Assembly (NCBI RefSeq): GCF_044962685.1
Contig: NZ_JBBKTX010000018.1
Location: 40,072 to 104,071, forward strand
Source of the DNA: Oceanobacter antarcticus
GTDB lineage: Bacteria; Pseudomonadota; Gammaproteobacteria; Pseudomonadales; Oceanobacteraceae
Reading direction: 5' to 3'
DNA length: 64,000 nucleotides
In this document: positions 33,719-42,328 of the stretch, piece after piece
How positions within the stretch are numbered: the stretch's first letter is position 1
Layout of the letters: each line of letters begins with the position of its first letter
The notes under the pieces: generated by a model
What the model saw: the letters and a program-made list of their open reading frames with translations, nothing else
What the model was told of the DNA's origin: nothing
Database searches by the model: none
Translations under genes and position numbers: made by a program

Positions 33719-34739
33719 AAAGCGCGGAGCGGTAGCCTCTTCCCGTCGAACCGCAGTTGGCAATCAAACAGCCCGATCGGCCGGTACCTCCTCGGGGGCA
33801 TCGGCACAGAAAATCGGCATCGGACATCGTGTTGTTGCCTGGCTGGCCCATAACCAGCTGGTGGCAGTGGAGACGCTGCTGACATTACTGGCCCGTCCTG
33901 CCTCCAGTCTACTCACTTGGCTGGTTGTTGCCATCGCCTTGACGTTGCCTGGGGCGTTGTGGATGTCATTAACCAATGTTGAACAGTTAAGCGGCAATTT
34001 TCAGCAGTCTGGGCGTATCACCTTGTATTTACAGTCGGGCACAACCACCGCAGACGGGCTGGCATTGGAGCAACGGATCCAGCAGTTGGGGTCTGTTGTT
34101 GAGACTGAATATGTCAGTGCCGATCAGGCCCTGGCACAATTTAGCGAAGCCAGCGGACTGTCAAATGCCCTGGATATGCTCTCAGAAAATCCCTTGCCAG
34201 CGACCATTCTGGTCGAGCCACCACTAGGGCTGCCAGCCGAGCAGTTGCAACGCTTGCTGGAACAGCTGGAGTCGTTCCAAATTGTAGCAAGAGCACAGCT
34301 GGATATGGCCTGGTTGGAGCGATTGCGTTCCATTCTGGCGTTAGGGCAACGATTGATCTGGGTGTTGGGCATTATGCTGGCGCTGGCTATTTTGTTGGTG
34401 GTGGGCAATACCATCCGTTTATCTATTGCTGCACGGGTAGATGAAATTCGAGTGATCAAGCTGGTGGGGGGAACCGATGCCTATGTGCGCCGTCCCTTCC
34501 TTTATACCGGTTTGTGGTATGGCATGGTCGGAGGACTGCTGGCCTGGTTGATGTTGATTGGTTGCTGGCTACTGCTCAGAAATCCGGTGGCGGAGCTGTC
34601 ATCCTTGTACGGTTCCGGGTTTGAGTTACAACCCTTGTCTGCCAGTGCGGCTCTGACACTGTTGCTCGGGGCCATGTTGCTGGGCTGGTTAGGTGCGTGG
34701 TGGTCGGTCAGTCGTCATCTGCACGAGATTGAGCCATGA
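33699..34739 (+). CDS. ftsX: Cell-division membrane protein FtsX
   Basis: A 346-residue inner-membrane protein with a cytoplasmic basic N-terminus, one helix (about residues 75-97), a periplasmic loop and three further C-terminal helices, the FtsX topology. It contains VDEIRVIKLVGGTDAYVRRP, the coupling motif of the family. The ATG at 33699 has a strong GGAGGTGAT ribosome binding site inside the end of ftsE, indicating translational coupling. Confidence 0.94.
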   Translation: MSATPDKKRGAVASSRRTAVGNQTARSAGTSSGASAQKIGIGHRVVAWLAHNQLVAVETLLTLLARPASSLLTWLVVAIALTLPGALWMSLTNVEQLSGNFQQSGRITLYLQSGTTTADGLALEQRIQQLGSVVETEYVSADQALAQFSEASGLSNALDMLSENPLPATILVEPPLGLPAEQLQRLLEQLESFQIVARAQLDMAWLERLRSILALGQRLIWVLGIMLALAILLVVGNTIRLSIAARVDEIRVIKLVGGTDAYVRRPFLYTGLWYGMVGGLLAWLMLIGCWLLLRNPVAELSSLYGSGFELQPLSASAALTLLLGAMLLGWLGAWWSVSRHLHEIEP

Positions 34740-34789
34740 TATGCAGATGTGTGCCCGATATTGTTGCTGTGATGGAACTCAGTACTGAC

Positions 34790-34819
34790 TTGGATGTCTG
34801 AGAAAGCCGGTGCTACACT
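34790..34819 (+). promoter_or_regulatory. Candidate sigma70 promoter for rpoH
   Basis: TTGGAT (34790-34795) and TACACT (34814-34819) are 18 bp apart, about 85 bp upstream of the rpoH ATG. In E. coli rpoH has several promoters in the corresponding gap. I did not find a convincing additional sigmaE-type site. Confidence 0.4.
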
Positions 34820-34904
34820 GCCTTGGTAAATTCAGATTCTGTAGTGAATCCAGCGCAGCGTGCGTGGTCAATGGTTCGCTACCTTGTCGCTTATGGAGTA
34901 TGTA

Positions 34905-35777
34905 ATGAACAAAGGCTTGCAAGCCGTCGATGCGCTGTCTCCGGGAGCCAATCTCGAGGCTTACATCTCAACGGTTAATGCGATTCCTATTCTGAGTGTT
35001 GAAGAAGAACGTGAGTTGGCCAATCGCCTGCACTATCAGGAAGATCTGGAAGCTGCGCGCCGTCTGGTTATGGCTCATCTGCGCTTCGTTGTTCATATTG
35101 CCCGCAGTTATTCCGGTTACGGACTGAATCAGTCTGATCTTATTCAGGAAGGTAACGTTGGCTTGATGAAAGCGGTCAAGCGTTTTAATCCGGAAGTGGG
35201 TGTTCGACTGGTGTCGTTTGCTGTGCACTGGATCAAGGCCGAGATTCACGAGTTTATCTTGCGCAACTGGCGCATTGTTAAAGTGGCAACCACCAAGTCA
35301 CAGCGCAAACTGTTTTTTAATCTGCGTAGCCAGAAAAAGCGTCTGGGCTGGTTGAGTCAGGATGAAGCCAAATCCATAGCAGCCGATCTGGGTGTTGAAA
35401 CCCGTACCGTTTTCGAAATGGAAGGTCGTTTGAATGCTTATGATGCTGCGTTTGACGCTGGCGTTGATGACGACGACGAATCGGCCTATCAGGCTCCAGC
35501 TTACTATCTGGAAGACAAAAGTGCTGACCCGGCACTGACAGTAGAAACCGAGAATTTTGAACAGGATGCCAGTGAGCGTCTGGCCTCGGCGCTGGGTGAC
35601 CTGGACGACCGGAGCCGGGCTATTCTTCAACAACGCTGGCTGAGTGACGATAAAGCCACACTGCACGAGCTGGCTGCCATGTACAACGTATCCGCTGAAC
35701 GTATTCGTCAGCTGGAAAAAAATGCGATGAAAAAACTTAAAAATGCGATGGGCGGAGCCCTGGTACCGGTCGCATGA
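34905..35777 (+). CDS. rpoH: RNA polymerase heat-shock sigma factor RpoH (sigma32)
   Basis: A 290-residue sigma factor of the 70 family lacking region 1.1. Region 2 has DLIQEGNVGLMKAVKRFNPE and VHWIKAEIHEFILRNWRIVK; the diagnostic RpoH box QRKLFFNLR follows; region 4 is LHELAAMYNVSAERIRQLEK. It directs transcription of chaperone and protease genes. The ATG at 34905 has GGAG six bases upstream. The position after ftsX is the conserved one. Confidence 0.97.
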   Translation: MNKGLQAVDALSPGANLEAYISTVNAIPILSVEEERELANRLHYQEDLEAARRLVMAHLRFVVHIARSYSGYGLNQSDLIQEGNVGLMKAVKRFNPEVGVRLVSFAVHWIKAEIHEFILRNWRIVKVATTKSQRKLFFNLRSQKKRLGWLSQDEAKSIAADLGVETRTVFEMEGRLNAYDAAFDAGVDDDDESAYQAPAYYLEDKSADPALTVETENFEQDASERLASALGDLDDRSRAILQQRWLSDDKATLHELAAMYNVSAERIRQLEKNAMKKLKNAMGGALVPVA

Positions 35778-35840
35778 TTCCGTCACATACAAGCTGAAGC
35801 ATCAAAAGAGCCATCTAGGATTGGCGTGAAACAAAGAAAA

Positions 35841-35880
35841 CGGCAGTTCAACGTTGAGCGGGCTGCCGCTTTATATATTT
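35841..35880 (+). terminator. Putative terminator after rpoH
   Basis: CGGCAG (35841-35846) pairs with CTGCCG (35863-35868); inside, TCAAC pairs with GTTGA, and the stem is followed by CTTTATATATTT. It lies 64 bp after the rpoH stop. Confidence 0.5.
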
Positions 35881-36140
35881 ATCCTCCAGCTCTGTTCCGG
35901 ACGGGATTCGCCAACCTGATGCAAAGCTATCCTCATAACGCATAGCCCTCTGTCTGCACCAGGTGCTGTTGTGTTGTGAGAGATTGTGACGAGGCACCAA
36001 GCCATCGCTTGGCTCTGACGGTTAATGGTACTGTTTATGTTCGATTTTGTTGCTGAGATCGTTATTTCTGCTCATTGTTTCCTGCCCAACAGCGTTTCTG
36101 AAAAACAACGTATACTCTCCATTTACTCAGGAACCTGCCC
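35881..36140. other. Intergenic region before the cidA/lrgA-like gene
   Basis: No gene is visible here. It contains a perfect small hairpin CCAAGC-CATC-GCTTGG (35997-36012) and a TATACT at 36111-36116 that could be the -10 element of the downstream pair, although no good -35 is found at the right distance. Confidence 0.4.
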
Positions 36141-36473
36141 ATGTCCGGCTTGCTGATTCTGCTTGCCTTTCTGATGGGCGGCACTCTTATTCAATATTGG
36201 ACGTCAGCTCCGATTCCCGCTGCGATTATTGGCATGCTGTTGTTGCTGGTTTTTCTGATGATGCGGCGCAAGGTTCCAGTCGCGCTGGAAGGTATCACCA
36301 AAGTACTTGCCCCTATTTTGCCGCTGTTTTTAATCCCGGTGAGTGTTGGTATTGTCACCCATGAACAGTTGGTCCGGGAACATGGTCTGGTGCTGTTGCT
36401 TATTCTTGCGATCAGTCTGATACCTGGCACGCTGGTGTGTGGCTGGATCATGTCACACGGCAAGCGCTCATGA
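36141..36473 (+). CDS. CidA/LrgA family membrane protein
   Basis: A 110-residue protein with four hydrophobic segments and the family pattern PIPAAIIGMLLLLVFL, followed by LFLIPVSVGIVTH. CidA/LrgA proteins are small holin-like membrane proteins that work with LrgB/CidB partners; recent work links them to pyruvate or other metabolite transport and to cell lysis control. The ATG at 36141 follows AGGAA. It overlaps the next gene by the four bases ATGA. Confidence 0.9.
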   Translation: MSGLLILLAFLMGGTLIQYWTSAPIPAAIIGMLLLLVFLMMRRKVPVALEGITKVLAPILPLFLIPVSVGIVTHEQLVREHGLVLLLILAISLIPGTLVCGWIMSHGKRS

Positions 36474-37162
36474 CGGTGTTGCTGCATACTCCGTTGTTCT
36501 GGACGGCATTAACCATTGGCTGTTTTTTACTGGGCCAGCACGTGTACCGGCTGACCGGTAACCTGGTGCTGCTGCCTCCGATTCTGACTGGCTTTGGTCT
36601 GGTGATTACGACCCTGAAACTGACCGACACGCCGTACGCTGTATATATGGAAGGTGGGCGGTATCTGCACGATATGCTGGGGCCAGTTATCGTGATGCTT
36701 GCGGTGCCGCTATTCCAGCAATTAAAAGCGCTGCGCCAGGATGCTATCCGGATTGCTCTGGCGGTTACACTGGGCAGTGCTACGACATTGGCCTGTGCTT
36801 GGGGGCTGACGATCTGGTGGATTGGGGATCCGATGCTGGCGCAGACGATTCTGACCAAGTCCATTACGACCCCGGTTGCGGTTGCTATTACCAGTCAGCT
36901 GGGTGGGGATCCGTCGCTGGCGGCTGCCTTCGTTATTCTTACGGGGTTGCTGGGAGTAATTTTGATATTGCCGATTCTGACCCTGCTACGCATACGCCAG
37001 CCCGAGGCTATCGGGATAACACTGGGCGTCTGTGCTCATGCGATTGGCACCAGTCGGGCACTGGAGCTGGGTGAGCGGGAAGCCGCCTACGCGGTAACCG
37101 CCATGACCCTGACTGCCACGCTGCATGCGATTGTATTACCCCTGTTGGCCGGTCTGCTCTGA
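36470..37162 (+). CDS. CidB/LrgB family membrane protein
   Basis: A 230-residue protein with about six or seven membrane segments. It carries the LrgB signatures TKSITTPVAVAITSQLGG and IGTSRALELGEREAA. It is the obligate partner of the CidA/LrgA protein encoded just upstream, and the ATGA overlap indicates coupled translation. The frame is open further upstream within the first gene, but the ATG at 36470 gives the normal family length. Confidence 0.9.
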   Translation: MTVLLHTPLFWTALTIGCFLLGQHVYRLTGNLVLLPPILTGFGLVITTLKLTDTPYAVYMEGGRYLHDMLGPVIVMLAVPLFQQLKALRQDAIRIALAVTLGSATTLACAWGLTIWWIGDPMLAQTILTKSITTPVAVAITSQLGGDPSLAAAFVILTGLLGVILILPILTLLRIRQPEAIGITLGVCAHAIGTSRALELGEREAAYAVTAMTLTATLHAIVLPLLAGLL

Positions 37163-37331
37163 GCCAGAATTGCGAGGATCTCTTTCTTCGCTCGCGACAT
37201 GTTTCGATGCATCCTATACTGGGCGGATGGGTGTACAGCGACCGGGTGCTCCTCATTCTGTCGGCCTGACCTGGTGTTTTAACCCACGTCATTGCTACTC
37301 GCGGGCGCATGATCTCGCTCAAGGAATATCG

Positions 37332-39500
37332 ATGTCGTTTAGCTCTCGCCAACAGCTGATTCTGACTGCCACGGCCCTGATTGTGGGAGCCGGCGGCATC
37401 ATGGGTGTAACGGCTTTCTTGCTTGCCAGGGGGGCTCCGGATATCAACGCGCTGAAAATACTGGCCGGCGTCGCCATACTGGTGTTGGTGTTTGTCGGTG
37501 TCTTGGTCAGTGTTATCAGTTATCACCTGACTCGCCCGGTTAGCGATCAATATAAACAGCAATTACTGCAGCAGGGTTTTACCTGGGAGCACGTCAGCGG
37601 CATTGTGCTGCGCGTCAATGTGCAGCAGCTGATTCTGGATGCCAATCCGAACTTCCAGCAGCTGTTCGATCTTCGCCCTGGCTCCTACCTTCCCAGCATT
37701 CAGCGGCGTAATGAGCGAGAGTTGGTTCAACAAAGGATCAATCAGTCTCTGAGCAGCCAGTCGATGGTTGATTTCGAGGCCAGCCTGCTTGACCGTTACG
37801 GCGAATGGGGCTGCTGGGCACTGCAGGTTCGTCCCTGGCAGCAAGACGGCAATCATCAGATGTGGCTACTGGTGACCGGTGATGACATTACCCAGCGTTA
37901 TTTTATGGAAGCTCAGTTGCGCGAAGAGCAGCAACGGCTGTCGACTTATCTCAACACCATGCAAACCCTGCTGATCATTTGTGATGAAAATGGTCACGTG
38001 ACGCGTATTAACCCGCAAGCACAGCAACTGCTACAAATACCGGATGAACAGATTAATGGCTATCCGCTTAGCTACCTGATCCCGAGGCAAGCCACTCTTG
38101 CGGTTGAGCGCGAATGGCAAAATCTGCTCAGCCGTCACAATGGCAGTTTGTCGCTGGAGTTTCCGGTACTGTCCTCGACGGGTAAAGAGCACACCATCAG
38201 CTGGCGTATGACGCGTCTGACCAGCGCCAATGCCATTCAGGGAGAGGTCTTGCTGGCAGGCCTGGACATCACCGAATCCGTGGCCAACCGCCTCGCCCTC
38301 GAAACAGCCAATAGCCGAATCCGCGAAGCGCTGACCGAGGCAGAGCAGGCGAACCACTCAAAGTCCATTTTTCTCGCTAACATGAGCCACGAAATTCGCA
38401 CGCCCATGAACGGTATTCTGGGTGCGACCGAATTAATTCTTGATTCCAGCCTGAGCACAGAGCAACGCCACTATCTCGACATTATCTATAACTCATCGCA
38501 AACCCTGCTGGAAATCCTCAATGATATTCTGGATCTGTCAAAAATCGAATCGGGCAATCTGGAACTGGAACATATTGATTTTGATCTGAACCAGCAACTC
38601 AGTGATCTCAAACGACTGTTTGATGAACCCATCCGACGCAAGGGGCTGGCGTTTATTTATTATTACGACGGTGATATTCCTCAGTACTGGAATGGCGACC
38701 CCAAGCGTATTCGCCAGATCATCACCAACCTGATCAGTAATGCGATGAAATTTACCGAACATGGCCAGATTGAGGTGCGGGTTACCGGCAGCCAAGCGGA
38801 AGGAGTTCGCTACGATATCCATATTGCCGTCGCGGATACCGGTATCGGCATTGCCAAAAGCAAGCAGGAACAGGTCTTTTCGGCCTTCCGCCAGGCAGAC
38901 AGCAGTACCAGTCGACGTTACGGAGGCACAGGCCTCGGTCTCACTATTTGTCGGCACCTGGCATCTGCGCTGCAAGGAGAAGTGGCATTACAATCCAGTC
39001 CAGGAGTGGGTAGCACATTTACCCTGCAGCTGCCGCTGCGAGCCGCCAGTCAGCCAGCGGTTAAACAACGTCCTTTGTTACAGAGCGCCGCGCTGGTGGG
39101 CCGAATATTGCTGGCCGAAGACAACGAGGTCAATCAGCGCGTTGCGTCCCGCATGCTGGAAAAGCTCGGCCTTGAATGCACCGTCGTCAGTGATGGTCGC
39201 GAGGCGTTGCAGGCGCTGCAGCAAGACACTTTTGATCTGATTCTGATGGACATCAACATGCCGGTATTGGACGGAATTCAGACCACTCGGGAAATACGAC
39301 AGCTGTCGGCAGATATCAGTCAAATCCCGATTCTGGCTCTGACAGCCAATGCCATGATGGAAGACCGACAGCGCTGCCTGTCGGCGGGCATGAACGGTTT
39401 TGTCAGTAAACCCATCCGCATGGAAACTCTGCGCACCGCTTTGGTAGAACTGCTCCCCACCCAGACGTCGCCTCAGCCAGGTAGTACTTCACCCTTGTAA
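37332..39500 (+). CDS. Hybrid sensor histidine kinase
   Basis: A 722-residue membrane kinase. Two helices lie near residues 10-33 and 42-64. A PAS-like region follows to about 190, a PAS domain at about 200-310, the HisKA phosphoacceptor His353 in FLANMSHEIRTPMNG, the HATPase (ADTGIGIAKS, GGTGLGLTI) and a C-terminal receiver with Asp640 in LILMDINMP. The short periplasmic loop suggests sensing in the cytoplasm or membrane. The output partner is not encoded nearby, so the pathway is unknown. The ATG at 37332 has AAGGAA at good spacing. Its 3' end overlaps convergent nudE by 28 bp. Confidence 0.9.
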   Translation: MSFSSRQQLILTATALIVGAGGIMGVTAFLLARGAPDINALKILAGVAILVLVFVGVLVSVISYHLTRPVSDQYKQQLLQQGFTWEHVSGIVLRVNVQQLILDANPNFQQLFDLRPGSYLPSIQRRNERELVQQRINQSLSSQSMVDFEASLLDRYGEWGCWALQVRPWQQDGNHQMWLLVTGDDITQRYFMEAQLREEQQRLSTYLNTMQTLLIICDENGHVTRINPQAQQLLQIPDEQINGYPLSYLIPRQATLAVEREWQNLLSRHNGSLSLEFPVLSSTGKEHTISWRMTRLTSANAIQGEVLLAGLDITESVANRLALETANSRIREALTEAEQANHSKSIFLANMSHEIRTPMNGILGATELILDSSLSTEQRHYLDIIYNSSQTLLEILNDILDLSKIESGNLELEHIDFDLNQQLSDLKRLFDEPIRRKGLAFIYYYDGDIPQYWNGDPKRIRQIITNLISNAMKFTEHGQIEVRVTGSQAEGVRYDIHIAVADTGIGIAKSKQEQVFSAFRQADSSTSRRYGGTGLGLTICRHLASALQGEVALQSSPGVGSTFTLQLPLRAASQPAVKQRPLLQSAALVGRILLAEDNEVNQRVASRMLEKLGLECTVVSDGREALQALQQDTFDLILMDINMPVLDGIQTTREIRQLSADISQIPILALTANAMMEDRQRCLSAGMNGFVSKPIRMETLRTALVELLPTQTSPQPGSTSPL

Positions 39501-40042
39501 TGCCCGGCCAGATACGCTTGCGCCAGCGCCAGCGCAGCCACTGCTCGGCCTTCTGAAAAATCGGCACGCTGATACAACGACAACAGATCGTTTAATTGCC
39601 AGGGAATCAACTCCAACGGCTCCGGCTCATCACCTTCAAGGCGAGAAGGAAACAGGTCACGGGCAAGCACCACGTCAATACCACCACTCATATAGCTGGG
39701 TGACAGACTCAAGCGTTTGAGAAATACAAACTCGCGGGCGCCATAACCAATCTCTTCCTGTAACTCCCGGTGACAGGCATCACGCATCGATTCACCCAGA
39801 TCGACGGCCCCTTTGGGCAGCGTCAGCGTATAATCCTCAATACCGCCACCGTACTCCCGGATCAGTGCTACCGTATCGTCATCCAGCAACGCCACCATCA
39901 TGACGGCACCAGGGCCGCCCGGCATCAAACGCTCATAAGTGCGCTCCACGCCGTTACTGAAGCGTAGCTCCAACGACTCGACACGGAACAAACGACTCTG
40001 GGCGACGATGGAGCGATGCAGGATCTGAGGTTTTTTATCCAT
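39473..40042 (-). CDS. nudE: Nudix hydrolase NudE (ADP compounds hydrolase)
   Basis: A 189-residue Nudix protein with the box G-AVDLG-E-SMRDACH-RELQEEIG and the N-terminal MDKKPQILHRSIVAQSRLF typical of NudE. In E. coli NudE hydrolyses ADP-ribose, NADH and Ap3A-type compounds. It is divergent from yrfG, the order seen around nudE-yrfG-hslR-hslO in E. coli. Confidence 0.9.
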   Translation of the reverse strand: MDKKPQILHRSIVAQSRLFRVESLELRFSNGVERTYERLMPGGPGAVMMVALLDDDTVALIREYGGGIEDYTLTLPKGAVDLGESMRDACHRELQEEIGYGAREFVFLKRLSLSPSYMSGGIDVVLARDLFPSRLEGDEPEPLELIPWQLNDLLSLYQRADFSEGRAVAALALAQAYLAGHYKGEVLPG

Positions 40043-40086
40043 GTCAGGCCTGTTTAAATAGCTGAAAACCTGTTGAGTATAACCCT

Positions 40087-40773
40087 ATGCGCCCGATCGA
40101 CTGGCAACAAATCGACACTGTGCTGCTGGATATGGACGGCACCCTGCTGGATCTGCATTTTGATAATTACTTCTGGCTAGAGCACCTGCCAGAGCAATAC
40201 GCCCGTCACAAAGGTCTCAACAAGGCCGACGCACTGGCCGAGCTGAGCAGCAGTTTTGTTGGCCTGCGTGGCACTCTGAACTGGTACTGCCTGGATTTCT
40301 GGAGCGAGCTGACCGGCTTGCCTATCGTCGAACTGAAAAAAGATGTTGCCGACAAAATCGGTTTTCGGCCTTATGTGCGCGAATTTCTCAACACTCTGGC
40401 GCAACTCGGCAAACGTCGGGTAATCGTCACCAATGCCCATCGTGACAGCGTTGACCTCAAGCTGCAGCACACCGGCCTGGATCAATACGTTGATCGCATC
40501 ATCAGCTCCCACGACTACCGTGAACCGAAAGAGCAACAAGCGTTCTGGAACCATCTGTTACAGGACGAACCCTTCGACCGGCAACGCACCCTGCTGATAG
40601 ATGACAGCCTCGCTGTGCTAGAATCTGCCCAACGCTGGGGCATTCACTACCTGTTGGCAATCCACCACCCAGACAGTGAACGCGAACCAATCAGCCAGGA
40701 TCAGTTCCCCGGCATTCATCATTTTGACGAACTGATCTTTGACTCACAGGACGCTGCTGACCGTGATGACTGA
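40087..40773 (+). CDS. yrfG: GMP/IMP nucleotidase YrfG (HAD family)
   Basis: A 228-residue HAD phosphatase with motif I LLDMDGTLLDL, motif II VIVTNAH and motif IV LLIDDSLAVLES. E. coli YrfG dephosphorylates purine nucleotides. It overlaps hslR by 8 nt, so yrfG, hslR and hslO form an operon. Confidence 0.9.
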   Translation: MRPIDWQQIDTVLLDMDGTLLDLHFDNYFWLEHLPEQYARHKGLNKADALAELSSSFVGLRGTLNWYCLDFWSELTGLPIVELKKDVADKIGFRPYVREFLNTLAQLGKRRVIVTNAHRDSVDLKLQHTGLDQYVDRIISSHDYREPKEQQAFWNHLLQDEPFDRQRTLLIDDSLAVLESAQRWGIHYLLAIHHPDSEREPISQDQFPGIHHFDELIFDSQDAADRDD

Positions 40774-41170
40774 TAACGCCATCAAAATTCGCCTCGACAA
40801 ATGGCTCTGGGCCGCACGTTTTTTCAAAACCCGAGCACTGGCCAAACACGCTATTGAAGGCGGCAAAGTGCACTACGACGGTCAACGCTGCAAAGTCAGC
40901 AAGTTAGCCGATGTTGGTGCCAAACTGACCATCCGGCAGGGCTTCGACGAAAAAGAAATTGTCATCATGGCACTGTCCGATCAGCGCCGTGGTGCCCCCG
41001 AAGCACGGCTGCTCTATGAAGAAACCCCCGCCAGTATCAAGCAACGGATGGATAAGACAGAACAACGTCGGGTACTGAATGCTTCCATATCCATGCCCGA
41101 CCACAAACCCAACAAAAAAGAACGTCGCGATATGCGTCGTTTTGAACAGGTCCATCAGGATCTCGGCTGA
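40766..41170 (+). CDS. hslR: Ribosome-associated heat-shock protein Hsp15
   Basis: A 134-residue S4-domain protein: IRLDKWLWAARFFKTRALAK is the RNA-binding core, followed by a basic tail (NKKERRDMRRFEQVHQ). Hsp15 recycles stalled 50S subunits carrying nascent chains after heat shock. The ATG at 40766 lies within the end of yrfG. Confidence 0.93.
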   Translation: MTDNAIKIRLDKWLWAARFFKTRALAKHAIEGGKVHYDGQRCKVSKLADVGAKLTIRQGFDEKEIVIMALSDQRRGAPEARLLYEETPASIKQRMDKTEQRRVLNASISMPDHKPNKKERRDMRRFEQVHQDLG

Positions 41171-41189
41171 ACGTTACAGGTACACCGAT

Positions 41190-42065
41190 ATGTCATACCG
41201 CAGCGCTGACCAACTGCAGCGATTTTCCTTTGATGCCGCTCCGATCCGCGGAGAAGTTGCCCACGTCAACACTACCTATCAGGATATTCTGAGCCGCCAG
41301 TCGTATCCGCTGCCCATTCGGATCGCCCTGGGGCAGTTACTGGCTGCGACCGCATTGATGAGTGCCAGTCTGAAATTCAAGGGACGACTGACCTTGCAAA
41401 TGCGCCTGAGTGGAAACATCTCGTTGCTGCAAGCCGAAACCAATGAGCAAGGCCAGCTACGCGCGATTGCCCGCTACGATACCGAACAGTCGTCAGATAC
41501 ATTGGGCTTTGACCACGAAGGACAATTGGTGATTACCCTTGAACCTGACCAGGGACAGCGCTACCAAGGCATCACCTCGATAACAGAAGGCAATATTGCC
41601 ACCGCCCTGGAAGATTATTTTAACCAGTCTGAACAACTGCCCAGCCGCTTCTGGCTCACCAGCGATGGCAATCAGGCCGCCGGATTCATGCTGCAAAAAC
41701 TACCGGCCAGCCAACACAACAGTGATAACCAGCAAGAGATCGATCAGGACGCCTGGGATCGGGTGGCGCATCTTGCCGCCACGATCAAGGATGAGGAGTT
41801 GCTGACGCTGGAAAATGACCAGTTACTGCAACGCCTGTATCACGAAGAAGACGTCCGCGTATATCCTGCCACTGTGCTGTCATTTGCCTGTACTTGCTCG
41901 CGTGCCCGGCTGGCCAATGCCCTGCATCAGGTCGGTTACCAGGCATTGACCGAGATGCTGGAAGAATCTGGCAGTATTTCCATCAACTGCGAGTTTTGCC
42001 AACAACACTACGAATTCGGCCAACATGACCTGACGGAGCTGTTCCCTGAGAACAATTTGCATTAG
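41190..42065 (+). CDS. hslO: Redox-regulated chaperone Hsp33
   Basis: A 291-residue chaperone with the complete C-terminal zinc switch: the CTC pair in FACTCSRAR and the CEFC pair in INCEFCQQHYEF. Under oxidation the zinc is lost and Hsp33 becomes an active holdase. The ATG at 41190 is 19 bp after hslR. Heat-shock control by RpoH is known for the family; I did not identify a sigma32 promoter. Confidence 0.95.
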   Translation: MSYRSADQLQRFSFDAAPIRGEVAHVNTTYQDILSRQSYPLPIRIALGQLLAATALMSASLKFKGRLTLQMRLSGNISLLQAETNEQGQLRAIARYDTEQSSDTLGFDHEGQLVITLEPDQGQRYQGITSITEGNIATALEDYFNQSEQLPSRFWLTSDGNQAAGFMLQKLPASQHNSDNQQEIDQDAWDRVAHLAATIKDEELLTLENDQLLQRLYHEEDVRVYPATVLSFACTCSRARLANALHQVGYQALTEMLEESGSISINCEFCQQHYEFGQHDLTELFPENNLH

Positions 42066-42328
42066 GTTACTTCCGCCCCGGTCGCTGTTACAATTGTTAC
42101 AATAATCAGAAAGCGCACCATCAGTATAAAAAATCAGCGAATATAGCGCCGGGTTATCCGGGTTATTGATCTGACCAATAGCAGGAGACTTAGCGCACAC
42201 AGCATTTTCTGGCATACTTGCGCGTCTCATTGATCGAGTATCGTCTGCAGCACACAGACGGGTGTACGAATTTTTGGTAACGGCTCATATGGCCGTCCAC
42301 AACTGCGAGGACCCTCCAGGGTATCGAT
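42066..42328. other. pckA upstream region
   Basis: 263 bp without a gene. A short palindrome ATTGTTACAAT lies at 42093-42103 next to a second TGTTACAA-like copy, which could be an operator. No strong sigma70 promoter stands out. Confidence 0.35.
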